Notes: generated by a model from the sequence alone, not told the origin. Positions 38,664 through 46,476 are shown, counted from the stretch's first letter. The stretch is DNA of 64,000 nt from an uncultured Coriobacteriaceae bacterium (GCA_944322305.1 CALUOP010000006.1:1-64000); one strand, 5' to 3'. Numbers and translations: made by a program.

Positions 38664-38912
38664 ATGAAGCGAGCGGTTAATTCCAAGATGATCAAAGCAG
38701 CTCGTGTTGCCAGTGGCATTACACAGGAGCAAGCGGCTGAGATCATCGATACTTCTACTCCGACATATATCGCCCGCGAACGGGTTCCCGGAGCATTCAC
38801 CATCGATGAGCTTTCAAGTCTTTACGAGAAGTTCAACGATGATGGAAAGCGCATCGTAGCCAGTTTCGTGAGCGATATTTTTTTGCCCAGAAGTGTGACG
38901 TTAAACGTCTAG
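38664..38912 (+). CDS. Cro-like XRE helix-turn-helix protein
   Basis: The 82-residue protein has a single HTH (IKAARVASGITQEQAAEIIDTSTPTYIARE). It is preceded by an ideal ribosome site (GGAAGGAGGT) and starts at ATG 38664. It is the first rightward gene from the divergent promoter opposite the CI-like repressor, the standard place for Cro. The HTH has a Ser/Thr-rich recognition segment ending PTYIARE. Confidence 0.85.
   Translation: MKRAVNSKMIKAARVASGITQEQAAEIIDTSTPTYIARERVPGAFTIDELSSLYEKFNDDGKRIVASFVSDIFLPRSVTLNV
38897..38909. promoter_or_regulatory. Third operator-like palindrome
   Basis: GACGTTAAACGTC is a perfect 6+1+6 palindrome, preceded by AAGTGT. It repeats the GTGACGTTA core of the upstream operators and lies at the 3' end of the Cro-like gene, so it may be an auxiliary site for looping. 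Confidence 0.5.
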
Positions 38913-38936
38913 TCTCTAGGGAGAAGGGAGGACTGC

Positions 38937-39332
38937 ATGACCAAGCTAACCATCGCCGACGAAGCCCGCGATCTCTACGACCTGGCTACGCTCCTCGCTT
39001 TAGACGTGGCCGCGCAGCTTGTCGTGAACGGGCGCGGGGACGCGCTGACCGTCTCGAGGGCCGTGACGCAGAGGGACGCAGCGAAGAATCTTCTCGACGC
39101 TCTTTCCGCCTCAGACCTCGGCAGCATCGAGCTGCCCGAGCGTCAGATTGACGCAGCCGGCTGCGGCGCCGTCATCGACGCGATGCTCGCCGACAAGGGG
39201 AGCGCCCTAAGCAAGTCGATGTGCCTCGCGAACCTAGACGCGATCGAGGGCATCCTCGACGAGGCACACGCGAGCCCCGAGTTCTACAAGGCACTCGAGG
39301 ACATGAGACGCGAGGCCCTGTCTTCCGATTAG
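38937..39332 (+). CDS. Early phage protein of unknown function
   Basis: The 131-residue protein, starting after GGGAGAAGGGAGG, is acidic and almost all alpha-helical by composition (many Ala, Leu, Asp), with no motif that I recognise. It follows the Cro-like gene by 24 bases and probably shares its promoter. No membrane segment or Cys cluster is visible. A long gene-free region follows. Confidence 0.75.
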   Translation: MTKLTIADEARDLYDLATLLALDVAAQLVVNGRGDALTVSRAVTQRDAAKNLLDALSASDLGSIELPERQIDAAGCGAVIDAMLADKGSALSKSMCLANLDAIEGILDEAHASPEFYKALEDMRREALSSD

Positions 39333-39345
39333 CGGGCTCGGCACC

Positions 39346-39965
39346 TTGACAAGCGCCTCGCGGTCTGAGGCATACCGGGAATAGCGCAGGGAAAAGCCGC
39401 TGCCGCGCTCGGCGGAGAGTAAGCGCGGAGCACCGAATGAGCCGAGAGAGGGCGACGGAGGGTCACGTGAATGGCCGTAACCCACCCGCCGTCAGGCGTT
39501 TCTCTCTCCATCCCAGGCGGCCCAGCGTGGTTGAGAGCCACACCGCCTCCGTGCGGATGCGGTACGGAGCCAAGCCTTCTCAGGGGCTGGATGCTCCCGC
39601 CGGGTCGGTACCTCCCCATCCGAAGGACAGGAACCGTCAGTCTTTGAGCTGCCCAAGCTCTGCGGCACTAACGGGTTAGGAGAGGCCGCGTCCTCAAAAT
39701 GTCGGTCAAAAAGACCACCTCCAAAACTCGAAGGTTCGAGGACGCCGACGATTTTACGGCGGATCCGCCGTCCTCTACCGGCTCATTCGGCAAACAGAGA
39801 AACGCGCCGTTCCGGCGGCGCGCACGGTTGTGAAACGGCTCCCCACGGGCGACCACACAAGAGCAGGCCCGGGGGCTGGCGGCGTCTCCTTCCGCCGTAA
39901 GCCGGGACAGCAGGCGATGGCCGTGCGCGGCGCCGGGGCGGCGCTGAGGATCGATGGGAGGTGCT
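39346..39965 (+). ncRNA. Candidate large structured noncoding RNA in the prophage early region
   Basis: No frame in this 0.6-kb stretch has a good ribosome site and natural composition, yet inverted repeats are dense. Visible stems: 39355-59/39367-71; 39383-87/39405-09; 39408-13/39441-46; a long nested hairpin 39446-39508 (GACGG/CCGTC, GGGT/ACCC, GAGAG/CTCTC); AGGCGG 39515-20/CCGCCT 39543-48 enclosing GTGG/CCAC; CTCCGT 39547-52/ACGGAG 39564-69; GAGCT 39646-50/AGCTC 39656-60; GCGGC 39662-66/GCCGC 39685-89; GTCCTC 39690-95/GAGGAC 39738-43 enclosing two smaller hairpins; and the palindrome ACGGCGGATCCGCCGT at 39756-71. A perfect -35 TTGACA stands at 39346-51, though its -10 is poor. Strand and ends are inferred. 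Confidence 0.55.
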
Positions 39966-40217
39966 ATGGAGAGGAGGAGCTACACGGCGGCGCAGATCGC
40001 TGCGGCCTGCGCGCTCAGCGCCGGCTCCGTTCGGAAGGCCATGAGCGAGGGCTTCCTTGCGTCGAGGACGCCGCTTGGGAAGACGAGGCCGCGCCATTCG
40101 ACCGCTGCGGAGGTCGAGGAGTGGTTCGGCGGGCCGACCATCTACCCGCTCGACATGTTCAACGCGAAAGGCCGGCCCCTGGCAGGGCCGGCGCAAAAGG
40201 AGGCGCAGGTTGCCTAG
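39966..40217 (+). CDS. Helix-turn-helix DNA-binding protein (excisionase/AlpA-like)
   Basis: The 83-residue protein begins MERRSYTAAQIAAACALSAGSVRKAMSEGFL, a winged/MerR-type HTH as found in phage excisionases and AlpA proteins, and has EVEEWFGGP near the middle. GGGAGGTGCT precedes ATG 39966. It could act as excisionase, though it is encoded away from the integrase, or as an early regulator. Confidence 0.7.
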   Translation: MERRSYTAAQIAAACALSAGSVRKAMSEGFLASRTPLGKTRPRHSTAAEVEEWFGGPTIYPLDMFNAKGRPLAGPAQKEAQVA

Positions 40218-40252
40218 CAAGCGATATACCTGCGCAGATAGGAGTTTACCAC

Positions 40253-40345
40253 ATGGATACGTACACGTTCAGGTGCGCCTTCTGGGGCGCGCTTCTCATG
40301 CTGACGATCACGGGGACGCTGGCATACGGCGTCCTCCACCTGTAG
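40253..40345 (+). CDS. Small single-pass membrane protein
   Basis: A 30-residue frame, starting MDTYTFRCAFWGALLMLTIT, has one hydrophobic segment through residues 9-29. ATAGGAG lies 8 bases before the ATG and the stop is 8 bases before the next start, so it fits the operon's spacing. Function unknown. Confidence 0.6.
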   Translation: MDTYTFRCAFWGALLMLTITGTLAYGVLHL

Positions 40346-40353
40346 GAGGGCCC

Positions 40354-40578
40354 ATGTACGAGATCTTCGTAATCTACAGCAAGTACACCAAGGAGCCGTC
40401 GATGGCCTTCTCGTCCCGCGAGGAGGCGGAGGCGACGCTGGAGGCCTTCGGCGGCGACCGCGAGATCAAGGCCGTGCCGGTCAAGCTCAGCGGCCCGAAG
40501 CAGCCGAACAAGCCGTGGGAGTTCTCGAAGTGGAACCCGCGGGGCTACTACGCGGGGAAGGGGGAGGCCGATGAGTAA
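40354..40578 (+). CDS. Small phage protein of unknown function
   Basis: The 74-residue protein starts MYEIFVIYSKYTKEPSMAF after TAGGAGGG. Its N-terminal half suggests a small beta-alpha-beta fold (KAVPVKL), and the C-terminal part is Pro/Trp-rich. No known motif. It overlaps the next gene by 8 bases, showing coupled translation. Confidence 0.7.
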   Translation: MYEIFVIYSKYTKEPSMAFSSREEAEATLEAFGGDREIKAVPVKLSGPKQPNKPWEFSKWNPRGYYAGKGEADE

Positions 40579-41104
40579 CCCCGACGGCCTCGACCTCCAG
40601 AGGCTCGCCCTGGCCGAGGCCGTGGTGAAGTCCTGCAAGGACGTGACGAGCACCAAGGGCGGCCCGCACGGCGCGCCGAACCTCCGCACGGAGGCCGACG
40701 ACGCGCTGCGCTCGGCTTTCGAGGCCAGCGGCGTAGACCGCATGCGCATCATGGTGAACGGCCGCGAGGTCGGCACGCTGAGCGCGCGCGTCTCGAAGCC
40801 GGTCGAGGGAACCGAGGTCATGGTCGGCGACGTCGAGGCATTCGTGCGCTGGCTGCGCGAGAGCGACGGCGGGCTCGACGCATTGCGCCGCGTCGTGTAC
40901 GCGGACTACGGCGCGTGCCGGAAGCTCGTGGAGGCCGCGACGGCGGACGGCGAGCTGCCGGACGGGTGCCGCGTCGTGGAGCGCAGGGAGCCGGCGCGCT
41001 GGCTCGGAACCGCGCTCAAGGTCAGCCCGCAGGAAGTGGCGACCGCTCTCGCCGGCGAGCTGCCGCAGGCCATCGCCGGGCTCATCTCCGGGGAGGTGGA
41101 GTAG
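40571..41104 (+). CDS. Early phage protein of unknown function
   Basis: The 177-residue protein starts MSNPDGLDLQRLALAEAVVK. It has two parts: an N-terminal helical segment with a short beta region (MRIMVNGREVGTLSAR), and an acidic helical C terminus. Position at the head of the recombination genes suggests a nuclease inhibitor, accessory or regulatory role, but no motif supports a specific call. It abuts the next small gene. Confidence 0.75.
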   Translation: MSNPDGLDLQRLALAEAVVKSCKDVTSTKGGPHGAPNLRTEADDALRSAFEASGVDRMRIMVNGREVGTLSARVSKPVEGTEVMVGDVEAFVRWLRESDGGLDALRRVVYADYGACRKLVEAATADGELPDGCRVVERREPARWLGTALKVSPQEVATALAGELPQAIAGLISGEVE

Positions 41105-41272
41105 GTGGAAAAGTACCTCGAACACGGCGACTACACCGTGGCCGGCGAGCTGACCGTGACCATCACGCTGGCCGAGTACCGCGAGCTGCTGCGCATCTCC
41201 ACCCTCTACGAACAGGAGCGGCTTGCCGGGCCGCGCCCGGTCTCGCTGGACAACACGAGGGAAGTTGAGTAA
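41105..41272 (+). CDS. Small phage protein of unknown function
   Basis: A 55-residue frame begins at GTG 41105, directly after the preceding stop, with GGGGAGGTGGAG as ribosome site, and reads VEKYLEHGDYTVAGELTVTI. It ends directly before the HNH gene, leaving no gap. Tight packing and composition support it as a real gene. Confidence 0.65.
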   Translation: MEKYLEHGDYTVAGELTVTITLAEYRELLRISTLYEQERLAGPRPVSLDNTREVE

Positions 41273-41815
41273 GTGGGCGAGGCGTGGCGTGACATCCCTG
41301 GGACGGGCGGGATGTACCAGGCAAGCGACTCCGGAAGGATCAGAAGCCACAAAACGGGCCATTACCACGTAATGAAGGCCAAGCACAACCGCATGACCGG
41401 ATACGACTACGTGATACTCCACCTATCGTCAGGCCCCGTAACCAGGTCGATCCACCGACTTGTCGCTTCGGCGTTTCTGGAGAACCCGGGCTGTCTTCCG
41501 GAGGTCAACCACATCAACGAGGACAAGACCGACAACCGGCCGTCAAACCTCGAGTGGGTGTCGTCCCGTGCAAACAACGAGCACAGCAAGTGGAAGAGGC
41601 AGAAGCCGGTTGAGATGTTCACCGTTGACGGCGAATATCTAGCGACCTTCGCAAGCGGTGCAATAGCGGCGAACCTGCTAGGGGTGGGAAAGTCGCGCAT
41701 ATGCAGTGTGCTTAAAAACGAGGGAACGACCTGCAAGGGATTCATCTTCAAGTATGGAAAGGGGAAGCCGAATGAGTATCCCGGTCTTGATACTCGGAGA
41801 GCCGGGAAGCGGTAA
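41273..41815 (+). CDS. NUMOD4/HNH homing endonuclease
   Basis: The 180-residue protein starts with EAWRDIPGTGGMYQASDSGRI (NUMOD4), followed by an HNH_3-type nuclease core (RLVASAFLEN, VNHINEDKTDNRPSNLEWV) and a C-terminal NUMOD-like DNA-binding segment (IAANLLGVGKSRICSVL). Such free-standing endonucleases cut phage DNA without the gene and spread by repair. It starts at GTG right after the preceding stop. Its end overlaps the next gene by 44 bases, unusually much here, suggesting later insertion. Confidence 0.88.
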   Translation: MGEAWRDIPGTGGMYQASDSGRIRSHKTGHYHVMKAKHNRMTGYDYVILHLSSGPVTRSIHRLVASAFLENPGCLPEVNHINEDKTDNRPSNLEWVSSRANNEHSKWKRQKPVEMFTVDGEYLATFASGAIAANLLGVGKSRICSVLKNEGTTCKGFIFKYGKGKPNEYPGLDTRRAGKR

Positions 41816-42431
41816 GTCTTCCAGCCTCCGCAACTTCGAGCCCGACGAGATGGCCGTGATCCAGACCATCGCGAAGCCGCTGCCGTTCAGGAGCAGCCTG
41901 AAGGTGGCGAGGTCGCGGGACTTCGAGACGGTCAAGTCGTGGCTCGTCAACACGCGGGGCTTCCGGGCCATGGCCGTCGACGACTTCGGGTACCTCATCA
42001 CGGACACGTACATGCGATACAGCTACGGCCCCGAGAAGCTCCGCGACCAGTACGAGGTGTACAAGATCATAGGCGGCGAGGTCTACAACCTGGTGAACGC
42101 CCTCAATGAGGACGGGCAGGACGACCGGATCGTCTACCTGACAATGCACATCGAGCGAGACAACTTCGGGAACATCGAGCCGGCGACGATCGGAAAGCTC
42201 CTGAACGAGAAGGTCAAGCTCATAGGCATGTTCACCGTCGTTGTCATGGCAACGAGCGAGGGCGGCGATTACCGGTTCGTGACGAACGGCCAGCCGCTCA
42301 AGTCCCCGCAGGGGATGCTGCCGCAGGAGATGCCAAACGACCTCAAAGAGGTCGACAGGATGATAAGGGACTACTGGGGCCTGAAGCCCCTTACAGACAA
42401 GGAGGACGAAATTGAGACCGATCAATCTTAA
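41772..42431 (+). CDS. Sak4-like RecA-fold ATPase (phage recombination)
   Basis: The 219-residue protein starts MSIPVLILGEPGSGKSSSLRN with a clear Walker A at residues 9-17, and has AMAVDDFGYL as Walker B. This is the pattern of phage AAA_24/Sak4-like proteins that anneal single strands together with an SSB. The next gene encodes a DUF669 SSB-like protein, the usual partner. The start at ATG 41772 follows GGAAAGGGGAAG. Confidence 0.85.
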   Translation: MSIPVLILGEPGSGKSSSLRNFEPDEMAVIQTIAKPLPFRSSLKVARSRDFETVKSWLVNTRGFRAMAVDDFGYLITDTYMRYSYGPEKLRDQYEVYKIIGGEVYNLVNALNEDGQDDRIVYLTMHIERDNFGNIEPATIGKLLNEKVKLIGMFTVVVMATSEGGDYRFVTNGQPLKSPQGMLPQEMPNDLKEVDRMIRDYWGLKPLTDKEDEIETDQS

Positions 42432-43047
42432 CAACGTGGTGGAGCAGTCCGAGGGCGAGTTCCCGACGCTCGAGCCGGGCGCGTATCCCTGCCTCATCAC
42501 GGCGGTGGAGGACTTCCCCGCCAAGGAGTACCTGCGCGTGCTCGTGGACATCTCCATGGGCGAGCGCGCGAACTACTTCAGCGACAAGTTCTACGCCGAC
42601 AAGCCCTTCGCCCACTCGCTGGTCTTCTCGTACAAGGAGAGCGCCATGGGCATGCTCAAGGGCAGGCTCCACGTCATCAGCGACTGCAACCCGGGCGTCG
42701 ACGCCGAGGCCTTCATCAACGCGGGCAAGGAGCAGGCGCTCGTGGGCCTCGCGGTGGGCGTGGTCTTCCGCCAGGAGGAGTACTACGACGAGAAGACCGG
42801 GGACTTCAAGCTCGGGGCGGCTCGCCCGTCGCGCCTGTGCCGCTTCGACGAGATGGAGCAGGAGAAGAACGCTCACCCGAAGCCGCGCATGCTGACCGAC
42901 GACCAGAAGCGCGACGCGCTCAACCGCAAGGGCCTCTCCTACGACGAGTGGAGGGCGCGCAAGGACGGCGCGGCGCGGGCCTCGCACCCGGCGCCGGGCG
43001 TGACGGTGGCGCCGGCGTCGGCGTACACCGGCCCGACGCCTTTCTAG
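42412..43047 (+). CDS. DUF669 single-strand-binding-like phage protein
   Basis: The 211-residue protein starts at TTG 42412, chosen because AAGGAGG lies six bases upstream. The N-terminal part (FPTLEPGAYPCLITAVED) is an OB-fold-like DUF669 domain, and the C terminus is a disordered tail ending with hydrophobic PTPF, as in SSB tails. It overlaps the Sak4-like gene by 20 bases. Together with the ATPase and the ERCC4 nuclease it forms a recombination set. Confidence 0.85.
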   Translation: MRPINLNNVVEQSEGEFPTLEPGAYPCLITAVEDFPAKEYLRVLVDISMGERANYFSDKFYADKPFAHSLVFSYKESAMGMLKGRLHVISDCNPGVDAEAFINAGKEQALVGLAVGVVFRQEEYYDEKTGDFKLGAARPSRLCRFDEMEQEKNAHPKPRMLTDDQKRDALNRKGLSYDEWRARKDGAARASHPAPGVTVAPASAYTGPTPF

Positions 43048-43050
43048 GGC

Positions 43051-43572
43051 ATGGGCGCCGTCATATACGAGGACACGCGGAACAAGGTGGGCGCGCACGA
43101 GCTGAAGAACGGCTGGTGGCGCGCCCACGGCGTAGAGGTCGTGCGAAAGAAGCTCGACGCCGGCGACTACGCCAGGGACGGGAGCAACGTCCTGGTGGAC
43201 ACCAAGAAGGACGTGCAGGAGCTGGTCATGGACATTGGCCGCGACCACGCCCGCTTCTCCCGCGAGGTAGAGCGCGCCGAGCGCGCGGGGTGCCGCCTGG
43301 TGATCCTCGTGGAGCAGCACCCGGAGTTCCGCGACCGCCTCAAGCTGGCCGCGTGGCGCTCCACCGTGTGCGGCAGGTGCCGTGTGAGGAGCTGCGACCC
43401 AGCGTCCGACAGGTGCCGGGCGCACCGGTTCAAGCCCATGCAGGGAGCCACGGCCGCCAAGATCATAGAGACCATGGAGCGGGAGCACCTGGTGCGCTTC
43501 CGCTTCTGCAACCGCAGGGACACGGCCCGCGTGATATGCGAGCTGCTAGGGGTGGAGTATGAGCGGATTTGA
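43051..43572 (+). CDS. ERCC4-domain nuclease
   Basis: The 173-residue protein starts MGAVIYEDTRNKVGAH and has VVRKKLDAGDYARD, LVDTKKDVQELV and LVILVEQHPEF, matching the ERCC4 nuclease fold (XPF/Mus81 type) with E..D..D(x)KK catalytic residues. A Cys cluster (CGRCRVRSCD) follows. It probably cleaves branched DNA during phage recombination. Its end overlaps the Prim-Pol gene by 14 bases. Confidence 0.88.
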   Translation: MGAVIYEDTRNKVGAHELKNGWWRAHGVEVVRKKLDAGDYARDGSNVLVDTKKDVQELVMDIGRDHARFSREVERAERAGCRLVILVEQHPEFRDRLKLAAWRSTVCGRCRVRSCDPASDRCRAHRFKPMQGATAAKIIETMEREHLVRFRFCNRRDTARVICELLGVEYERI

Positions 43573-45685
43573 GCCGCCGTGCTGGCGCGCGGCGCGCGAT
43601 TACATCGAGAGGGGGTGGGCGGTCATCCCGCTGGCCCCCGAGGGCAAGGAGCCGGTCACGAGGCGCGGCCTCAACGACTGGACTGACAACCCGGAGCAGG
43701 CCGACGTGTGGTGGGGCCAGGGGGAGTACGAGGGCCGCGGCGACCCGTACCGCAACGTCGGCATCGTGTGCGGCGAGCGCTCGCGCGGCCTGTTGGTCAT
43801 CGACCTGGACGACCACGGCGAGGTTAGCGGGCTGGACACCCTGCGCGACTGGGAGGTCGCGCACGGCAAGCTGCCGGAGACGGTGACCGCCGTCACGGGC
43901 AGCGGCGGGCTCCACCTGCTCTACTACGTCGACCGCGAGGTGCGCCCGAGCGCCAACGGGTCGCTGGGCGTGGACATACGGTGCGACGGGAGCTACATCG
44001 TGGCGCCGCCGAGCATCCACCCGAACGGCGAACCCTACGAATGGCGTGTGAGCCCGGAGGACATGGATCCCGCCGAGGCGGACGCGAGCGTGTACTCCTT
44101 CATCGACTACGTGAGGCCCGGAACCTCTCCGGGCGAGCGCAAGCCGCTGTTCGAGATGCCGGCGGAGATAGCAAGCGACCGCAACGTTACGCTCTTCAAA
44201 TACGCGTGCAGCCTTCGGGAGAAGGGCCTGGACGGCCCGAGCATCCAGGTGCTACTGGAGAGCGCAAACCAGACCCGGTGCAAGCCGCCGCTGCCGTCCG
44301 CAGAGGTCGCCAAGATATGCGGCAGCGTGATGCGGTACGAGCCGGGCAACGAGCTAAAGCGAGCCGACGACCAGGGTTCCGGCAGCGGCGTGGAGAAGGC
44401 CGGCCGCCTCAAGAACGTGACGTCTCTCGAGGTGTGCCGCATGATGCTCGAAGACCCCGACATATCGGCCGGCATCAAGTACGACGAGATCGACAGGCGG
44501 CCCTGGAAGGTGGCCCCGCTCCCTTGGAGCCGCGACCCTGAGCCGCGCCCGATCTCGGACGGCGATGTTGCCAGCATGTACGGTCTCATGGAGTACGGGC
44601 GGGGCATACGCTCGATGGCGCAGTTCAAGACCGCGTTCGAGCAGTTCCAGATGATGCCGGAGCAGCGGTTCAACCCGATAGCCGACGTTTTCGCCGAACT
44701 GCCGAAGGTCGAGGTAGAGTGGTCGGAAGACCTGAGGCCGCCGGAAACCTGCACGGTTGACGGCGAGGAGCGCATGACGTTCTCGGGCAAGCTCTTCAAC
44801 CTGCTTTTGGAGGCCGAGGGCGGAGAGTACACCACAGAGGTGGAGCTGCTGATGCTCAGGCAGCTCGTCGCCCGCGCGCTCCACCCGGGGTGCAAGGCGG
44901 ACTCCATGGTGGTGCTTGCCGGTGCCCAGGGCATAGGCAAGTCGACGTTCGCCCGCGAGCTGGCGCTGTCAGACCGCTTCTTCCTGGACGGCATGAGCCG
45001 CTTCGACGAGGAGCACAAGCGGCGCCTGATAGGCAAGCTGGTGGTGGAGGTCTCCGAGCTGGAGGCCTTCAACCACTCCGATATGTCGAGCATCAAGCAG
45101 GCCGTCACGGCGCAGCGCGACAACATACGCATGCCGTACCGCGAGTACGCCGAGGACTTCCCGCGCACGTGCGTCTTCGTGGGCACCACCAACGAGGGGG
45201 CGTTCCTCACGGACACGACTGGCAACCGGCGGTTCCTCCCGGTCGTGTGCGGGCAGGCGGCGTGCAGGACGAGCGAGTGGCTGTTCGACGGCACCGGGCG
45301 GGAGATGATCCGCCAGGCGGTCGCCGAGACAGTGGCCCTGCACGACGCGCTGGGCCCGGAGAGGTTCCTGAAGACGCTCGTGCTTCCGAAGCGCGTCATG
45401 GCGCAGGTGGTCGAGAAGCAGGAGGAGTACACCCAGGAGGACGACGTGCTGGCAGCGGTGTCCTCGTGGCTGGCGTCCCTGCCGCCTACCATCAGCCGCG
45501 TGAACGTCAAGATGGCCATGATAGAGGGCATGGACTACAGCCGGGAGGCCTTCAGCAAGGAGAAGCGCTACGTGAAGAACGACGTGGCGCGCGCCATCTC
45601 CCGGTGCGAGGGGTGGGAGAGGATGAGGGGAAAGCAGCTCGTCAACGGCTACGGCACGGCGCAGGCGTGGAGGCGCGCGACGTGA
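43559..45685 (+). CDS. Primase-polymerase with VirE-type helicase domain (phage replicase)
   Basis: The 708-residue protein has an N-terminal Prim-Pol domain (LVIDLDDHGEV with metal-binding Asp residues; TGSGGLHLLYY with the catalytic His; residues about 1-190). A linker region follows, and then a C-terminal VirE-family P-loop ATPase: LAGAQGIGKSTFARELA near residue 460, EVSELEAFNHSD, and the VGTTNEG sensor. It thus joins priming and unwinding in one chain, as in many integrated elements. A repeat-rich AT region right after its stop is the likely origin on which it acts. Confidence 0.92.
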   Translation: MSGFEPPCWRAARDYIERGWAVIPLAPEGKEPVTRRGLNDWTDNPEQADVWWGQGEYEGRGDPYRNVGIVCGERSRGLLVIDLDDHGEVSGLDTLRDWEVAHGKLPETVTAVTGSGGLHLLYYVDREVRPSANGSLGVDIRCDGSYIVAPPSIHPNGEPYEWRVSPEDMDPAEADASVYSFIDYVRPGTSPGERKPLFEMPAEIASDRNVTLFKYACSLREKGLDGPSIQVLLESANQTRCKPPLPSAEVAKICGSVMRYEPGNELKRADDQGSGSGVEKAGRLKNVTSLEVCRMMLEDPDISAGIKYDEIDRRPWKVAPLPWSRDPEPRPISDGDVASMYGLMEYGRGIRSMAQFKTAFEQFQMMPEQRFNPIADVFAELPKVEVEWSEDLRPPETCTVDGEERMTFSGKLFNLLLEAEGGEYTTEVELLMLRQLVARALHPGCKADSMVVLAGAQGIGKSTFARELALSDRFFLDGMSRFDEEHKRRLIGKLVVEVSELEAFNHSDMSSIKQAVTAQRDNIRMPYREYAEDFPRTCVFVGTTNEGAFLTDTTGNRRFLPVVCGQAACRTSEWLFDGTGREMIRQAVAETVALHDALGPERFLKTLVLPKRVMAQVVEKQEEYTQEDDVLAAVSSWLASLPPTISRVNVKMAMIEGMDYSREAFSKEKRYVKNDVARAISRCEGWERMRGKQLVNGYGTAQAWRRAT

Positions 45686-45974
45686 CGCTTTGCCGTCGAT
45701 GGCAAAGCGTTTGCCTATAGGGCAAAGCATGAAACCGCAGGTAGCGCTATGTGTTTTGCCCATTTTGCCCTTCTCCTCTTACACCAATGAATCTATAAGA
45801 AGAAATATATATAGATATATATAGGGGATAGTTTTAAACCATAGGCAAAACCCGAGTTCGGCAAAAATTTTCGGGAACCCGCAGGTGAAAGGCAGTAAAA
45901 GCCGATTTTGCCCATGGGCAAAATTTGCCCTGCGGGCCCCTTCCAACTGAAAAACAACTGAATAGGAGGATTGC
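45686..45974. other. Candidate phage replication origin with TTTGCC iterons and AT-rich core
   Basis: This 289-base gene-free region holds 11 copies of TTTGCC or its complement (45689, 45701, 45710, 45721, 45755, 45764, 45844, 45860, 45907, 45917, 45924), including the perfect palindrome TTTTGCCCATGGGCAAAA (45906-45923). A 60-base AT-rich core (45780-45839) contains ATATATATAGATATATATAG. CCGCAGGT occurs on either side (45734 and 45880). Initiator sites around an easily melted core, directly after the replicase gene, are typical of an origin. Confidence 0.65.
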
Positions 45975-46139
45975 ATGACAAGCGATCAGAAGACGGCCGC
46001 CGGATGCTTCGTCCTCGTGGCCGAGGTGTGCTCGTCCGTCGCCGCAGGGATGTTTTTCGGGGCGGCGTACGGGGTAGCGGCGTTCGCGGCCCTTATGGCG
46101 ATCAACGCCGCCTCCGCATACTCGAGCAGGGGTGACTGA
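45975..46139 (+). CDS. Small two-pass membrane protein
   Basis: A 54-residue frame, starting MTSDQKTAAGCFVLVAEVCS after TAGGAGGATTGC, has a hydrophobic stretch through residues 9-47 that can span the membrane twice. It is the first gene after the candidate origin. No known family. It could be a superinfection-exclusion or small holin-like protein; nothing decides this. Confidence 0.65.
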   Translation: MTSDQKTAAGCFVLVAEVCSSVAAGMFFGAAYGVAAFAALMAINAASAYSSRGD

Positions 46140-46140
46140 G

Positions 46141-46476
46141 ATGGCCGAGTCCTACGGGCGCGGTGAGCAGCCCAAGCCGGACTACCGCGCACTGTACCGC
46201 AGGGGAGCGTGCGAGATGGGCCAGAGGGCCGCCGCCGAGCGCGAGCGGGCCAAGAGGGCGAGGAAGGCCGCCGCGTCCAAGCGCAGGCTCCTCGAGCAGA
46301 ACCGCCCGCTGCTTTCCAGGCACGACCTGGCGGCCATGGCCGGGATGCTCGGACACGGCGTGCCGAGGGAGCGCGTTGCCGAGGTTTTCGGCGTGCCGGT
46401 TGAGTTCGTGGCGGCGAAGGCCGCCGCTGATGCGTGTGAGAGCGCGCCAGACGAGCTGTGCGGGGAGATCGGATAA
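46141..46476 (+). CDS. Basic coiled phage protein with C-terminal HTH-like segment
   Basis: The 111-residue protein has a strongly basic helical region (AAAERERAKRARKAAASKRR) and a C-terminal part (LAAMAGMLGHGVPRERVAEVFGVPVEFV) resembling a small helix-turn-helix. I start at ATG 46141, directly after the previous stop (AGGGG upstream). It could bind DNA. No family recognised. Confidence 0.65.
   Translation: MAESYGRGEQPKPDYRALYRRGACEMGQRAAAERERAKRARKAAASKRRLLEQNRPLLSRHDLAAMAGMLGHGVPRERVAEVFGVPVEFVAAKAAADACESAPDELCGEIG

Noticed and set aside
39437-39679. 80-codon plus-strand frame in the structured early prophage region
   Set aside because: No good ribosome site, Ser/Arg/Pro-rich shadow-like product, and it runs through several strong stems.
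45779-45981. Minus-strand frames of 62-65 codons across the AT-rich origin candidate
   Set aside because: They run through the iterons and the AT core, end in runs such as YIYIYIYFF, and have no reasonable start context.
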